A stretch of DNA of 64,000 bases from Falciphora oryzae (taxonomy: Eukaryota > Ascomycota > Sordariomycetes > Magnaporthales > Magnaporthaceae), in assembly GCA_000733355.1 (NCBI GenBank), contig JNVV01000013.1, positions 345,323-409,322 on the forward strand, given 5' to 3'. The position numbers were made by a program, and so were the translations under genes. The notes below the pieces were generated by a model. It was not told the DNA's origin, ran no database searches, and saw only the letters and a program-made list of their open reading frames with translations. Below are positions 1 through 11,445 of the stretch, piece by piece (the stretch's first letter is position 1; the number at the start of each line of letters is the position of its first letter).

Positions 1-1536
1 TCCCACCTACCAAGAGCAGAGCAGAAGAGTGGGGAAAGCAACGGAGACGAAAAGGAAAAAAAGAAAGAAGCAAACAAACCAGTGTGGCCTGGGCGGCACG
101 GCGAACACGCGCTGCGCCATGGAAGCACGGAAGGTGGTACAGAAGCGCGCATGAGGGCACGGCCTGGGCCGCGTTGCTCAGATTGGGCTGGAAAAGAGGG
201 GAAGCTATCCACGTTTGTTAGGCGTCACCACGCTTGTGGCAGGCATGGGAAGTCCTGGACGAAGCTCGAGAAGAAACAAAACAGACAGGACAGGCAGCTG
301 GCAGCCACGGCAGCCACCACCAGCTTCCCTCGAGCTCGACTACTTGCTAGAGCTTGTCGATCCAAATCAAAATTCCTTGCCAGAAAATCGTGGGTTCGGC
401 ACTTGCGATTCGCCAATTGAGAGCCATTGCAACCTTGATGGACCTTACCCCTGTCGTCTGACCTCACCTGCCGCGGCATTCGGGCCGCCACTCTTGGAGA
501 GGAAAGGCGGGGTTTTCGGGGAAGAAATTGGAGCCGAGCGGGGACGGAGCCTGGGGAAGCATGGAAGTCAGCCCACTGAAGAGGGAAAAAAAAAAGGAGC
601 TCCATTTCAATCCGCCAACTTACACCTCCAGTCCACTCTGAAAAGCAGGCACCACAAGCGCAGAGGTCATCTGACCCCACGACATCTTTGCAAGGAAGCA
701 AAAATGCAACCCCAAGGACCAGCTCTCCGGGACAGTCGGGCAGTATTTCCTGTCGTTGCTCCACCCTGTGGGACAAGAAAACGGCCGTGCTTTCCCGCAT
801 CTTCAACGGCCCGTCGATGTCGGTGAGTTCTGCCGATGTTGAAGCGAAGCCTCCGCCTCTTCGGTCGCCCTCGGCCATTTTTTGGGGCTGCCAACATGCA
901 GCTTCCCCGCAAAGGAACATGAAGCACACCACCCTTTGAGCTGCTCGGCTCCAATGGAAAAAAAAAAAAAAAAAAAAAGAATACAGGCACACACAGCCTG
1001 GAGCCAGCCTCTAGGTCCAATAGGTACCTCCGTCAATGCTGACAAGAGATTCGCCCGGCATGAAATTAGAAGCATACATGCAGATACCTCGATGTAATTA
1101 AACGAACAAACCCTGCGTGAAACAATGCCAGAACACCACTAGTTCGGGTAATATTGCTGTTCCAGCACAGTCTGATAGAAGACCTTGGGTAGATTCTTGA
1201 CTGAACTAGAATCTATTTACACTATTGAACACTGAAGAGCAACCGCACGCAAGGCGAACGGTACAAGGGAACTTCCTATAAGGCTGGAGATATAACATTC
1301 CTGTGCCCCTACTTTGTCTGACGAGAGATTCAGGCATGTCAGTTGTAAAACTAGCCATGGAGTTCGGGAGGCTACCTTGGATGAGCTTCTCCTTCAAATA
1401 CCTATATACGAGACAAGACATATATACATATCAGCCAGCCTATGGCCAAAGCGCTTAAAACAGGCTTCCTTGCTACGTGGATTTTACGTCCCAATCACCT
1501 GGCTTACGCAGGAGGCATCCGCTCTCCAGCATCCCA
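1..1536. other. spacer, no gene recognised
   Basis: I see no protein-like reading frame here. The open frames are short or of biased composition and lack splice or domain support. A run of 21 A lies at 958-978. The right part (about 1,100-1,536) is AT-richer and probably holds the 3' untranslated region of the SnoaL-like gene that ends at 1537 on the minus strand. Confidence 0.5.
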
Positions 1537-2382
1537 CTAGTATGATGATGGAAAAAGGTTGTTAGCGGTCGACTTTGCACCAAATAGACAGACCCTGGAA
1601 TCCGCCTTTCGCCCCGTTATAGAAGTCCAGAGGGCCTGGGGGGATGATTTGTGGTTGACAAGCATTTCCAAAAACTTACGTGCTCGACGATGCATCCCTT
1701 CTCCCACCTGTAACGGTCCACGATGGTGCCGAACGAATTCCGGTAGTTGAGCCAGCCCATATTTCCCCTAAACAGCGTCCGGATCACCGTGATCCGCTGC
1801 GAGCCCCAGATGGGGCTGAGGAGGTCGAAGGCGAACTGCGCGCCATTCCTCGCCATGGGGTTATGGTTCTGATCATTACAATGGCAAAGGTCAGGGTGCT
1901 GAACGGAGCAACGTGGGAAATAGAGCCGAGTGTAAGACTGAGTGAGGAGGACAAAAAAAAAAAAAAAAAGGAAACGTACAATGTACTCGGGCGCAATGTA
2001 GCCAAAGGCCTCGACGATGTCNNNNNNNNNNNNNNNNNNNNNNNNNNNNNNNNNNNNNNNNNNNNNNNNNNNNNNNNNNNNNNNNNNNNNNNNNNNNNNN
2101 NNNNNNNNNNNNNAAACGTACAATGTACTCGGGCGCAATGTAGCCAAAGGCCTCGACGATGTCCTTCTTGACGAGGAAGGCGTTGGCGAACTTGCCGAAC
2201 AGGGCCTTGGTCTCCTCCTCGGTCGGCTCCGCGTCCAGCTTGTCGCAGAACTTGACCTGCCTCCCGCCCTGCCTCGGGCTCAGCGCCGCGACCGAGTCGA
2301 CGCCCGCCACGGGGGCCGGCGCCGCCAGCACGCCGAGGGGCGTCAGCGCTAGGGCAAGGACCAGGGAGGCGGAGGCGTGCAT
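1537..2382 (-). CDS. secreted SnoaL-like domain protein (gap inside gene)
   Basis: Small secreted protein with a SnoaL-like (NTF2-fold) domain. These folds occur in polyketide cyclases and in many uncharacterised secreted fungal proteins, so no reaction is claimed. The start at 2382 opens a clear signal peptide (MHASASLVLALALTPLGVLA, then APAP). Three exons fit in phase 0: 2382-2122, 1868-1680 and 1635-1537. Exon 1 ends ...APEYI and exon 2 begins NHNPMARNGAQF, the conserved YI-x-HNP-MA-NG block of the family; GWLNYRN and VDRYRWEKGCIVEH follow. That gives about 182 residues. The intron between exons 1 and 2 contains a 92-N gap and a duplicated 50-bp flank, which looks like an assembly error rather than a real lesion. 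The last exon (ALWTSITG...) is the least certain part, because the family usually continues with Trp-Asp. TATA-like DNA lies about 165 bp upstream. Confidence 0.75.
1972..2163. repeat. 50-bp perfect duplication flanking an N gap
   Basis: Bases 1972-2021 and 2114-2163 are identical over all 50 positions. Both contain the 3' end of exon 1 and the splice donor of the SnoaL-like gene. Between them are only Ns. A run of 17 A (1953-1969) lies directly beside the left copy. This is what an unclosed overlap between two contigs looks like. Confidence 0.9.
2022..2113. other. assembly gap (92 N)
   Basis: A run of 92 undetermined bases. Because the same 50 bp lies on both sides, the true gap length is probably negative (the contigs overlap), and no sequence may be missing. 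Confidence 0.95.
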
Positions 2383-3541
2383 CTTGGCGGGCTCGAGCTG
2401 CGGCTTGTGGATGCTTGTTTACTCGGTGGGCGTATGACTGGGGTTTGCTGTGTCCGAACTAACCGCCAAGCAGCGGATGGAGAATATGACAAAGGGGCAG
2501 GGGCTGTGAACTCCATAAGGGAACGGCCTGGGTTACGAAAGGGGATATATATACTCGAATAACACGGCGAGCATGCATTGAGGATGTGCGCCCGTCTCCA
2601 GATTCCTACCTGCCGAAGTGGGTGAGGGGGACTCAATAGAGTGCCCAGTTCGCGCTCCTATGTCCCTGATTAATTAAATTGGGGAACCGGGGCAGGACAC
2701 CAGATTGGGACTGCTGTTTTCGTCCCTCTCGATGCTCCCCTGGCCTGCGCCGACCTTGGTTATCTCAGCTGGGCCGGGCACCCCAGAGTTCAGCCTGATC
2801 TGGAAGCCAAGAGAGTTTGGTTTGACGGCGAGAAACGCCACACGGCAGATGTCGATTGTGTGGGGATCGAATTCCTGTTTGCCCAGGGTCCCTAGATCTC
2901 TGCTGCTGGCTCTGACTACTTCAATCGGGTTGCTCGTCCCCAGTCTGCGTCGTTCATTCTACGTATTCTTGCGCCTTGCGCATGCAGTCACATGTCGACG
3001 CGTGTTGGTTGTCGACATCGACATTAATCGCGCTCCTTGGGTGAAGACCCTCGCGAGTCCCTCCAGCTCGGACCGCTGTCCTCGTGCTCAATTGCATCCG
3101 TTGCCTCTGCCGCGTCCTAATAAGTCAAGGGCTTTTGGGACTTGGGGCTGGCCCAAGGGTGTTGCGCAACATGGCGCAGCAGAGTTGAGGAAGCTGAATA
3201 AACTTTTGTCAAAGTAAAGCCTGTATCTATTTACAAAGGAGAAAACACAGGGGTTTCCTAAGGGCTGCCCCCGGAATTTTAGATGGGTTTTTTTTCCTTT
3301 GCAAATCCATCTCCGTCTGGACAGAGGCAATAATCTGAAGCTGGAGGAATAACGCGTTCGAAGGCGAAGAAAGTCGGAGAAAATATGAAGAAAAATGGAG
3401 AGGAGAAAGAATTGACCAAGAAGACCATCGCAAAGAAAAAGAAAAAAGAGCCGGAACTGATAAAAACAAGAAAGCAAACAACGCCCATAACAGGCTCTAT
3501 CGTCATTCGTAACGCCTCTGGTTGGTCTCTATAGCCGGCTT
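2383..3541. other. spacer: promoter of SnoaL-like gene and 3' flank of phosphoketolase
   Basis: No gene seen. The left side is the promoter of the SnoaL-like gene. The right, A-rich side (about 3,280-3,480) follows the stop codon of the phosphoketolase and probably contains its 3' untranslated region. Confidence 0.5.
2544..2555 (-). promoter_or_regulatory. TATA-like element of the SnoaL-like gene
   Basis: The alternating AT stretch gatatatatact lies about 165 bp before the start codon at 2382, a normal distance for a fungal core promoter. No other core element was identified. Confidence 0.4.
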
Positions 3542-6092
3542 TTATCTACCCCCTGCGAGGTGCATGGCCTTGTCCCACAGGCCGTTGCGCTTCCACGTCC
3601 ACTTGCTCAGAAAGTCCGGGTCGACGCCGTCCTCGAAGGCCTGGTTCCTGGCTGAGATCTGCGCGTTGAGCAGCGCCTGCCTAGCCGAGGAGCCACGGTT
3701 GTTCAGCACGGGTGCCATGCGGTCAATGGCGTCGATGGCCAGAGAGAAGCGATCGGTCTGGTTCCGGATTGCCAGCGCCAGTGGCGTGTCGATGTTTCCC
3801 TTCTCCTTGTAACCCCTCACGTGCAAGTGCTCGGCGGCACCCGGGCGCTTGTAGGTGAGGCGGTGGACCAGCCACGGGTACGAGTGGAAGTTGAAGATGA
3901 CGTGCTTGTCTTTGGTGAAGAGGGAAATGTACTCGCTGTCGGTCATGCCGTGGGGGTGGTCTGACGGCGAGATGAGCTTGAAGAGGTCCACAACGTTGAC
4001 GTAGCGGATCCTGAGCTCGGGGAAGTGCTGCAGGAGCAGGTCGATGGCGGCGAGTGTCTCATGGGTGCTGATATCACCGCACGAGGCCATGACGATATCG
4101 GGCTCCTGGCCGGCGTCGGTCGAGAACTGCGGCCAGATGCCGATGCCCTTGGTGCAGTGCTCGATGGCCTGGTCCATGTTGAGGTACTGCAGGTGCTCCT
4201 GCTTGTCCGACACAATCACGTTGACGTAGTTAGACGACGCCAGGCAGTGGTCCATGCACGAAAGCAGGCAGTTGCCATCGGGCGGCAGGTAAATGCGGAC
4301 GACCTCGGGGCTCTTGTTGGCCACGACATCGAGGAACCCGGGGTCCTGATGGGTGAAGCCATTGTGATCTTGACGCCAGACTATGGAGGTGAGCAGGATG
4401 TTGAGGCTGGAGACGCCATTCCGCCAGTCAACCTCGTTGCACTTCTCGATCCATTTGCAGTGCTATAATCGGCGGGGTGTTAGTTAGCGTTCGCGGAAAA
4501 GCAAATTTGGGCTCGGGATATAAACAGGAAAGAGAACGTACCTGGTTCACCATGGAGTCGATGACGTGGATGAAGGGCTCGTAGCTGTTGAGCAGGCCGT
4601 GGCGGCCAGTTAGGGTGTACCCCTCAAGCCAGCCCTCACAGGTGTGCTCCGAAAGGATCTCCATGACACGGCCATCGGGGGCCAGGTTGCCACCATCGCC
4701 GTCTACCTCAAAGAACTCCCCCATCCAGACCTTCTTGCCGGCCTCGTACACCTTGCCAAGCTTGTTGGACTCGGTCTCGTCCGGACCGAAGAGGCGGAAG
4801 TTGGTCGGGTTGCTGGCGACCACGTCACGCAAGTAGCCCGCCATGTTCAGCATGCTCGAGTCCATTACGGCACCTGGCTTGTCCACCTTGGTCTGGTATT
4901 TGCGGAAGTCGGGCAGCCGCAGCGGCTTGCGCAGGCCCGCGCCCGCGTTGGTGATGGGGTTGGCACTCATGCGGCGTGTGCCTGTGGGGCAGAGCGCCCG
5001 GATGCTCGGGTCGAGCTTGCCGTTGGCGTCGAAAAGGCGCTCGGGCTCGTAGCTGCGCATCCACTTTTCGAGCAGCTTGAGGTGCTCCGGGTTGGTGCGG
5101 ACGTCGGTGATGGGCACCTGGTGTGCTCGCCAGTAGCCCTCCATGTACTTGTTGTCGATCTTGCGCGGTCCGGTCCAGCCCTTGGGCGTCCGCAGCACGA
5201 TCATGGGCCACAGCGGCCGCTTGGCCTTGCCCGAAGAGCGGGCCTCCTCCTGGATCTTCCTGATCTCCACGACGCAGTGCTCGAGCGTCGCCGCCATGGC
5301 CTGCTGCATCGAGTCGATCTCATCGCCCTCGACGAAGTAGGGTTGCCAGCCGTAGCCAATGAACAGGCTCTCGAGCTCCTTGTGGCTGATGCGGGCGAGG
5401 AGGGTGGGGTTGTTGATCTTGTAGCCGTTCAGATGCAGGACAGGCAGTACTGCACCGTCGACGATGGGGTTGAGGAACTTGGTGCTGTGCCAAGCAGCAG
5501 CCAGCGGGCCCGTCTCGGCCTCGCCATCGCCCACCATCGTCAGGGCGATGAGGTTGGGGTGGTCGAAGACGGCGCCAAAGGCATGCGAGACCGAGTAGCC
5601 GAGCTCGCCGCCCTCGTGGATGCTGCCCGGGGTTTCGGGCGTGGCGTGCGAGCCGATGCCGCCGGGGAAGGAGAACCAGCTGAAGAACTTCTGGAGCCCC
5701 TCCTCGTCCTCAGACTTGTCGGGGTAGACCTCGGAGTAGACACCCTCGATGTACGACATGGCCAGCACGGCAGGGGCGCCATGGCCGGGGCCTGAGATGA
5801 AGATGGAGTCTAGGTCGTACTTCTTGATCAGGCGGTTGAAGTGCATCCAGGTGAAGGCCTGGCCGGGGGTGCTGCCAAAGTGGCCGAGCAGACGGCCCTT
5901 GATCTGGTCGAGGGCCAGCGGCTCGCGGAGGAGAGGGTTCTTGCGGAGGTAGATCATGCCAAGGCAGAGGTACATGGCAACCTTGAAGGTGTCATTGTAC
6001 TTCTCGAGCTCCTCCTTGCCGAGGGGCTCGCCCTTGATGGTGGATCGAGCAGGGCCAAACGCCTGTATGCTCACGACTTCGTCGTCAGGCAT
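3542..6092 (-). CDS. phkA: xylulose-5-phosphate/fructose-6-phosphate phosphoketolase
   Basis: Thiamine-diphosphate enzyme that splits xylulose 5-phosphate (and often fructose 6-phosphate) with phosphate into acetyl phosphate plus glyceraldehyde 3-phosphate or erythrose 4-phosphate, giving a cytosolic bypass to C2 units. Two exons, 6092-4542 and 4462-3542, are joined at a phase-0 intron with donor GTACGT, giving 823 residues, the usual family length. Visible motifs are GPGHGAP (residues 101-107), the ThDP/Mg motif GDGEAETG (188-195), [11 protein letters not shown] shortly after, and TPKGWTGP. The C-terminal domain is on both exons ([16 protein letters not shown], then the QDPGFLD and [11 protein letters not shown] regions). 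The start is the first Met of the alignable N-terminus ([14 protein letters not shown]). No organelle targeting peptide is seen. Neighbours are unrelated, and the divergent partner FRS1 starts 2.7 kb away. Phosphoketolases in fungi are often discussed as ancient acquisitions from bacteria; nothing local shows recent transfer. Confidence 0.95.
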
Positions 6093-8793
6093 GCTGGGAG
6101 GTGCTCGCGGACTTGCGATGGCAGTTTAGAGGGGTAGGCAGATAAATGTTGCTATAGTGGGGCAGGTAGGGTAGAGAGGAGAATCAGCCGAATGGATGGT
6201 TGATTCTGTGGTGTTGGTCTACACTATCTGGTGTGGTGGTGTCTGTGTTGGTTGAAGACCGGATGATGAGAAAAGAGAGGGAGACAACGGACGGCAAGCG
6301 GCCGGGTGGTGCTCTTTATACTGGCAACGGGACGACAAAAGGGAAGCCTGCTTCTCGCGGCCTCGAGAGCAGAGACGCGCAATGGGATGGGACGGAATGG
6401 AAGGCGCGGCAGCCCAGCGGGCTAACCTGCCTTCCTGACGTATGCAGCGGACTTACACATGCCACAAAGGGCAGAAGTGGTGATAGCCACTGACCAGAGC
6501 AGGGGTACCTGCTGGAGGCTCAGAGCCCACCTCACCTGATGGTACCAAGGACTTAGCCAGCGAGCCAGCCAGCCAGGGCCAGCAGCCGGTGCCGTGTGGC
6601 TTCGATTGGTAGTCGCACTGCAGGCGCTGCCTCGGCGAGCTTGTCCTGCCTGCGTCGCATCCTCGATCGCCACCGGCAGCCAGCGAGCGGCACAGTGCCG
6701 AGGCCGCCCAGCGTGGCAGCTGCAGGACATACGAAAGCCCATCTTGCTCAGATCATGGGTTATTCCGCTGCAGCTACTGTGGGCCACACGTGTTTTTTTC
6801 CCCTGCCAATCTGGGCCGGGGTCCTGCGCCGCAAAGGAAGCTGCCGTGGGGAGGCATGGCTGGGCTGGCTGCCACAAAAGCTTGGCCGGGCAGGGCCAAT
6901 TTCATTGGCGGTCGCTGCATCAAAATGGCCTGATCGTGGTTGAGACGAGCCCGCTAAATGTGGCATGTTAGAAAATACGGTAGCGAACATGCACACCACG
7001 CACCGGAGAACGGCCCTCTGCGCCTTTTCGACTGCCTCTGGAATCGTCTCCCGGCCAGCCTGGATTGGATTCTTTGATGTCAACTCGACGGCGACACCGG
7101 GGGTTGTTTTTTCTCGGCTTGATCGAATGCCACGAATAAAATGCCACTCACCGCGCAGCCGCGGAGGGCGAGCGCTCCGATCAAGCATTGAAGTCTAAGA
7201 TTGATCGAGATTCAAAACAGGTAGGTACGCAATCGGCTTTCGGAATCTGGTTACTCTCTATTGTACGCGATGCGGGGTCGATAGCAAACGGAAAAAGATT
7301 GACAAACAATGACGTTTGCCCTTGGACAGACGCGTAGAACTAAACACCCACCGACACTAGGAAGAAGCCCGGGAAGCGGTTCGATGAGATGGGGCTGGGG
7401 GCTGCGATGGAACGTGGGAATGCAGCTGCTGGACTGCTCAGGTGATGTTTGCAGGACCCAGTAGAGAGGTTTCTCAGGGGTGCATTCGCCTGTCGGTCGT
7501 TGGCCACACGTGAGTTTGGCTGGGCGCCGCCCAGCCTACAGGACTGTAACGTGGGCAGTGGCAAAAGGACCCCTATTCTTTCTCACTGCCCGAGTGCTTT
7601 CGGAGGGCTGCAATCCTCTCCTGACCGTGAGGCTCCAACTTTGATAACATGTAGTCAGATTGAGCTGGCGGCCGCTGCTTGACTCGCCCGCCTTTGTCAT
7701 AGCAAGCCTCATCTGCCCATCCGTTAGGTGTTGAATAATGTCCGGAACTTCCATCAGGTATCTCTTGGCGAAGATTGGTGAAGGTCCTGGATATCATCCT
7801 CGACTGGTGCACAAGACAAATGCCTCCACTGATCAGGTGTGCGAGAATTAAAAAGAGAGTAGTAAATCATCCATATCTGATAGTTTTCGCAGCTGTCCGG
7901 ACAATGGCGCCATGCGGCTGGGTCCAGTCCCGCGGTGGTTGTTAATTATGGCCGCGCCGGGTCAACCTGCCTGGCCGTTGATGCCCCAGGTCGACAGTGA
8001 TACGCGCACCTCGCTAGCGGTGCACCGCGCGCCATCCCGCTGATCCACCCCCCACTTGGTGGATGGCAGCGACCGGATCCGTCGACAGAAAAAAAAGACA
8101 TTCGCGCCTCCTGCCAGTCCAGCCTCACTCTCCGTTATCCGATATTCTGACCGCTCCCAAGCTCTCTTATGGGAGATACCGATGGCGGAGGGCTGCTGGT
8201 CCATATCACCGAGGCGTTATCATCGATGATCTGCTGGTGAGGCAATGCATCGGAACCCGCCGCTCGCGTGCAATACATGATCCGAGAACTTGTCCACATG
8301 GACCATGGTCAAGGTAAGAAGGATGGAAGGGAGATAGCTGGTATTTCGCCCACATGTCCTTTGGGCTGGTCGGTACCGAGGGGGAGATATCGCTGGACAG
8401 CAAGGCTGGCATGCCTCATCGTTTTTTTTTTTCTCTTCTCCTTGCCTCAACTCTCTGTTTATCTTTCGTTTATTCTCTCCGGTGCATGGCAGGCAGCCCC
8501 TCCACATGGGCCCCGAGATTTCAAGAATGACTCCTACAAAAGAAACGCTCTCACTCATTTACATGAGGGGCGTCAAGATGATGTAGAGTGGATCCACATA
8601 ATTGGCCCCTGATTGGGCGCGGCGCAACGCTGCCCCGCGCCAAATTGACTCTGTCTAACCCTTTGGGCCAGGGACCCGAGAAGAGTCACCGCGAGACAGA
8701 ATCGAGGGAGCTTTTTCTTGCGAAGCTGCTGTGCATGCTGCTTCCATTTCCGCGTGTTGGTCACTCGGAATACCCTCACAAAACACCGCCAGG
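6093..8793. other. 2.7-kb divergent spacer between phosphoketolase and FRS1
   Basis: No convincing gene. Several open frames of 60-150 codons occur on both strands but lack domain-like composition or usable splice structure. The stretch holds the two divergent promoters. It is long for a housekeeping promoter, so an unrecognised non-coding transcript cannot be excluded. Confidence 0.5.
6311..6320 (-). promoter_or_regulatory. TATA box of phosphoketolase
   Basis: TATAAAGAGC on the minus strand lies about 220 bp before the phosphoketolase start codon. Position and match to the consensus are good; no experimental support. Confidence 0.4.
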
Positions 8794-10856
8794 ATGCCCA
8801 CTATCGGAGTAAACAAGGCCGAGTTCTACCAGGAACTCGGGCAGAGGTACGTCAGTCCTGCGCGCTTGCCCCTCCTACTCGATGGCTTGGCCACTTCAGC
8901 CTTGCGACTAGAAGACGAAATCTAAACCCTCGCGCCACCACCTCTTGCTCTCGACCCTGACCCATCTTGCCCCCGCCAGCTTCACCGCGGATGAGTTCCA
9001 GCGTCTGTGCTTCGAGTTCGGCATCGAGCTCGACGAGGACACCGAGAATGACCCCGCCCGGCCCAAGGACGAGCTACCACAGCTCAAGATCGAGACCCCC
9101 GCCAACCGCGCCGACCTCCTCTGCTTCGAGGGCCTGGCCACGAGCCTGAACGTCTTCCGCGGCAAGGAGCCCGCCCCCAACTTCAGGGTGCTCGACACCC
9201 CGCGCGACCAGATGCACACCATCGCCGTCAAGCCCGAGACCACCGAGGTCCGCCCCTACATCGCCGCCGCTGTCCTGCGCAACGTCAAGTTCACCCAGTC
9301 CTCATACGACTCTTTCATGGGCCTGCAGGAGAAGCTCCACGCGAACCTGGCCCGCCAGAGGACCCTCGTCGCCATCGGCACCCACGACCTCGACACTGTC
9401 AAGGGGCCCTTCACCTACGAGGCCCGCGCCCCCGCAGACATCAAGTTCAGGCCGCTGAACCAGACCAAGGAGATGGACGGCAACGAGCTGATGGCTACGC
9501 TGGAAAAAGACAGGCATCTGAGCAAATACCTCCACATCATCCGTGACCACCCCCGCTATCCCGTCATCTACGACTCAAACGAGGTCGTCTGCTCGCTACC
9601 ACCCATCATCAACGGCGAGCACTCCAAGATCAAGCTCCAGACCACAAACGTGCTCATCGAGGCCACCGCCACCGACAAGACTAAGCTCGATGTGGTGATC
9701 GACACCATGGTCACCATGTTTTCCAAGTACTGCGCCGACAAGTTCACCGTAGAGCCCGTCCTGATCAGGCGTGCCGACGGCGGCGAGCACGTCACTCCTG
9801 ACCTTACCCCCAGGAGGATAGAGGTTGAGGTCGACTACATCAACGAATGCTGCGGGCTGTCCGAGTCGCCCGAGGCAATCTGCAAGCTCCTGGAGAAGAT
9901 GGCCTTCAAGGCCAAGCCCCTGAACGACAAGACTATCGAAGTTTCGGTCCCGCCCACGCGGTCGGACGTCCTGCACCCCTGCGATGTGGTATGTTTTGGT
10001 TCTTCCAGCAGCAATTTTTTTTTTTGCTTGGTCCTTTATCCATTGAGATTCTCTAACTGTGGTGTGTCCGCGCCGCCCAACAGATGGAGGACGTTGCCGT
10101 CGCATACGGCTTCAACAACCTGCCGCGCCACCTGCCGACCAAGTCAGCGACTGTGGGCAAGGGCCTGCCCATCAACAAGCTCAGTGATATCGTGCGTTCC
10201 GAGTGCGCCATGGCCGGGTGGAAGGAGGTGATGCCACTCGTGCTCTGCTCGCACGACGAAAACTTTGCCTGGTTGAACCGGCCCGACAACGGCTCCACGG
10301 CCGTCAGGATAGCGAACCCCAAGTCGGCAGAGTACCAGGTCGTGCGCACCTCGCTCCTGCCCGGCCTGCTCAAGACGGTCCGCGAGAACAAGAAGGTCAA
10401 GCTGCCGCTCCAGATCATGGAGACGTCCGACGTCGTCTTCCAGGACCTCTCGCTCGAGCGCAAGGCCCGCAACGAGCGCCACTGGGCCGCCGCCTACTGC
10501 GGCACAACTACCGGCTTTGAGGTTGTTCACGGCTTGCTCGACAGAATCATGTCTATGCTCCGTGTCACCGACTACTCCATCGAGGAGCTGGTTGGTGACG
10601 CCGCCTTCTTCGCCGGCCGGGCTGCTGCCGTCTTCCTCGGCTCCGGCGACAAGAGACGCCGGATCGGCGAACTCGGTGTTCTTCACCCTACAGTGCTCGA
10701 AAAGTTTGATTTGAGGTTTGTGGTCCTTTTTCTCACGTTTCCCGCACATCGAATTCCTCGTGTCCCCGGCCTGGAATAGGGCTAACACGAATTGACGTTG
10801 CGAATCCTAGATACCCCGTGAGCACGCTAGAAATCAACCTCGAGGTTCTGCTGTGA
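8794..10856 (+). CDS. FRS1: cytosolic phenylalanyl-tRNA synthetase, beta subunit
   Basis: Beta subunit of the alpha2-beta2 enzyme that charges tRNA-Phe in the cytosol. Four exons: 8794-8846, 8980-9988, 10084-10715 and 10811-10856. All junctions keep frame and give 579 residues, close to the usual eukaryotic length of about 590. The N-terminus MPTIGVNKAEFY is typical of the family. The editing region (B3/B4) contains the KIETPANRADLLCFEG block and RPYIAAAVLRNVKF. A B5 segment with VPPTRSDVLHPCDV is followed, across intron 2, by MEDVAVAYGFNNLP. The catalytic-like module has NPKSAEYQVVRTSLLPGLLKT and IGELGVLHP, and ends LEINLEVLL. The short last exon (15 codons) is supported by this conserved C-terminal ending. 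Intron 2 has a T-rich stretch near 10,015. Confidence 0.95.
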
Positions 10857-11445
10857 TCTCGTCGGGGTGGGTTGTTGTGTCGTCAAAACGTACATCCGAA
10901 GTCTTTAGACGGGCAGTCTTGAGGCTACGTTCTATGCAGAACTTGGGTTAGATAAAAAGAAAGTCCAGCTGTGTACCTAGGTAGAAGATTTCTAGGCGAC
11001 GCAGCTCAGTTCGAGAGAATTAGACATTCGTAGTGGTTTCGTGATACACCGACTTGCCTACCTAGTACTATCAACAATAAGTCCTGTATTTCATGCCTGG
11101 CCAATCCGCTGAACGAAAGGATACAAGATGCCCCAAGTCTATCGTGCATGCATAAGTCATGAATGATGGGTGTCTAGTTGGTGAGCAAGAAACAAACCAC
11201 CACGTCCCGCCTCTTTTTTTTTTGTTCAATAACACTACGCGTAACCGGATCCCCCTCCCCCCAAACCTGAATTCCCTCCCAAGAAGACATCCATTCTGAC
11301 CATTCATAAATCCCACATCACAACACCGCACTCCCAAAAGAACGCTAGGAGGATATAATTGGAACAGAGTGAGGAACAAGGCTTGCTGCCTTAGTCGGTT
11401 GGTAGTTCGGTCACCTGCTGCAAAAGCAGCTCACCACAACGCTCA
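10857..11445. other. convergent 3' spacer FRS1/UBP2
   Basis: No gene seen. It holds the two facing 3' ends. A T run lies near 11,214-11,224, and the palindrome ACCTAGGT is at 10,975-10,982. Confidence 0.5.
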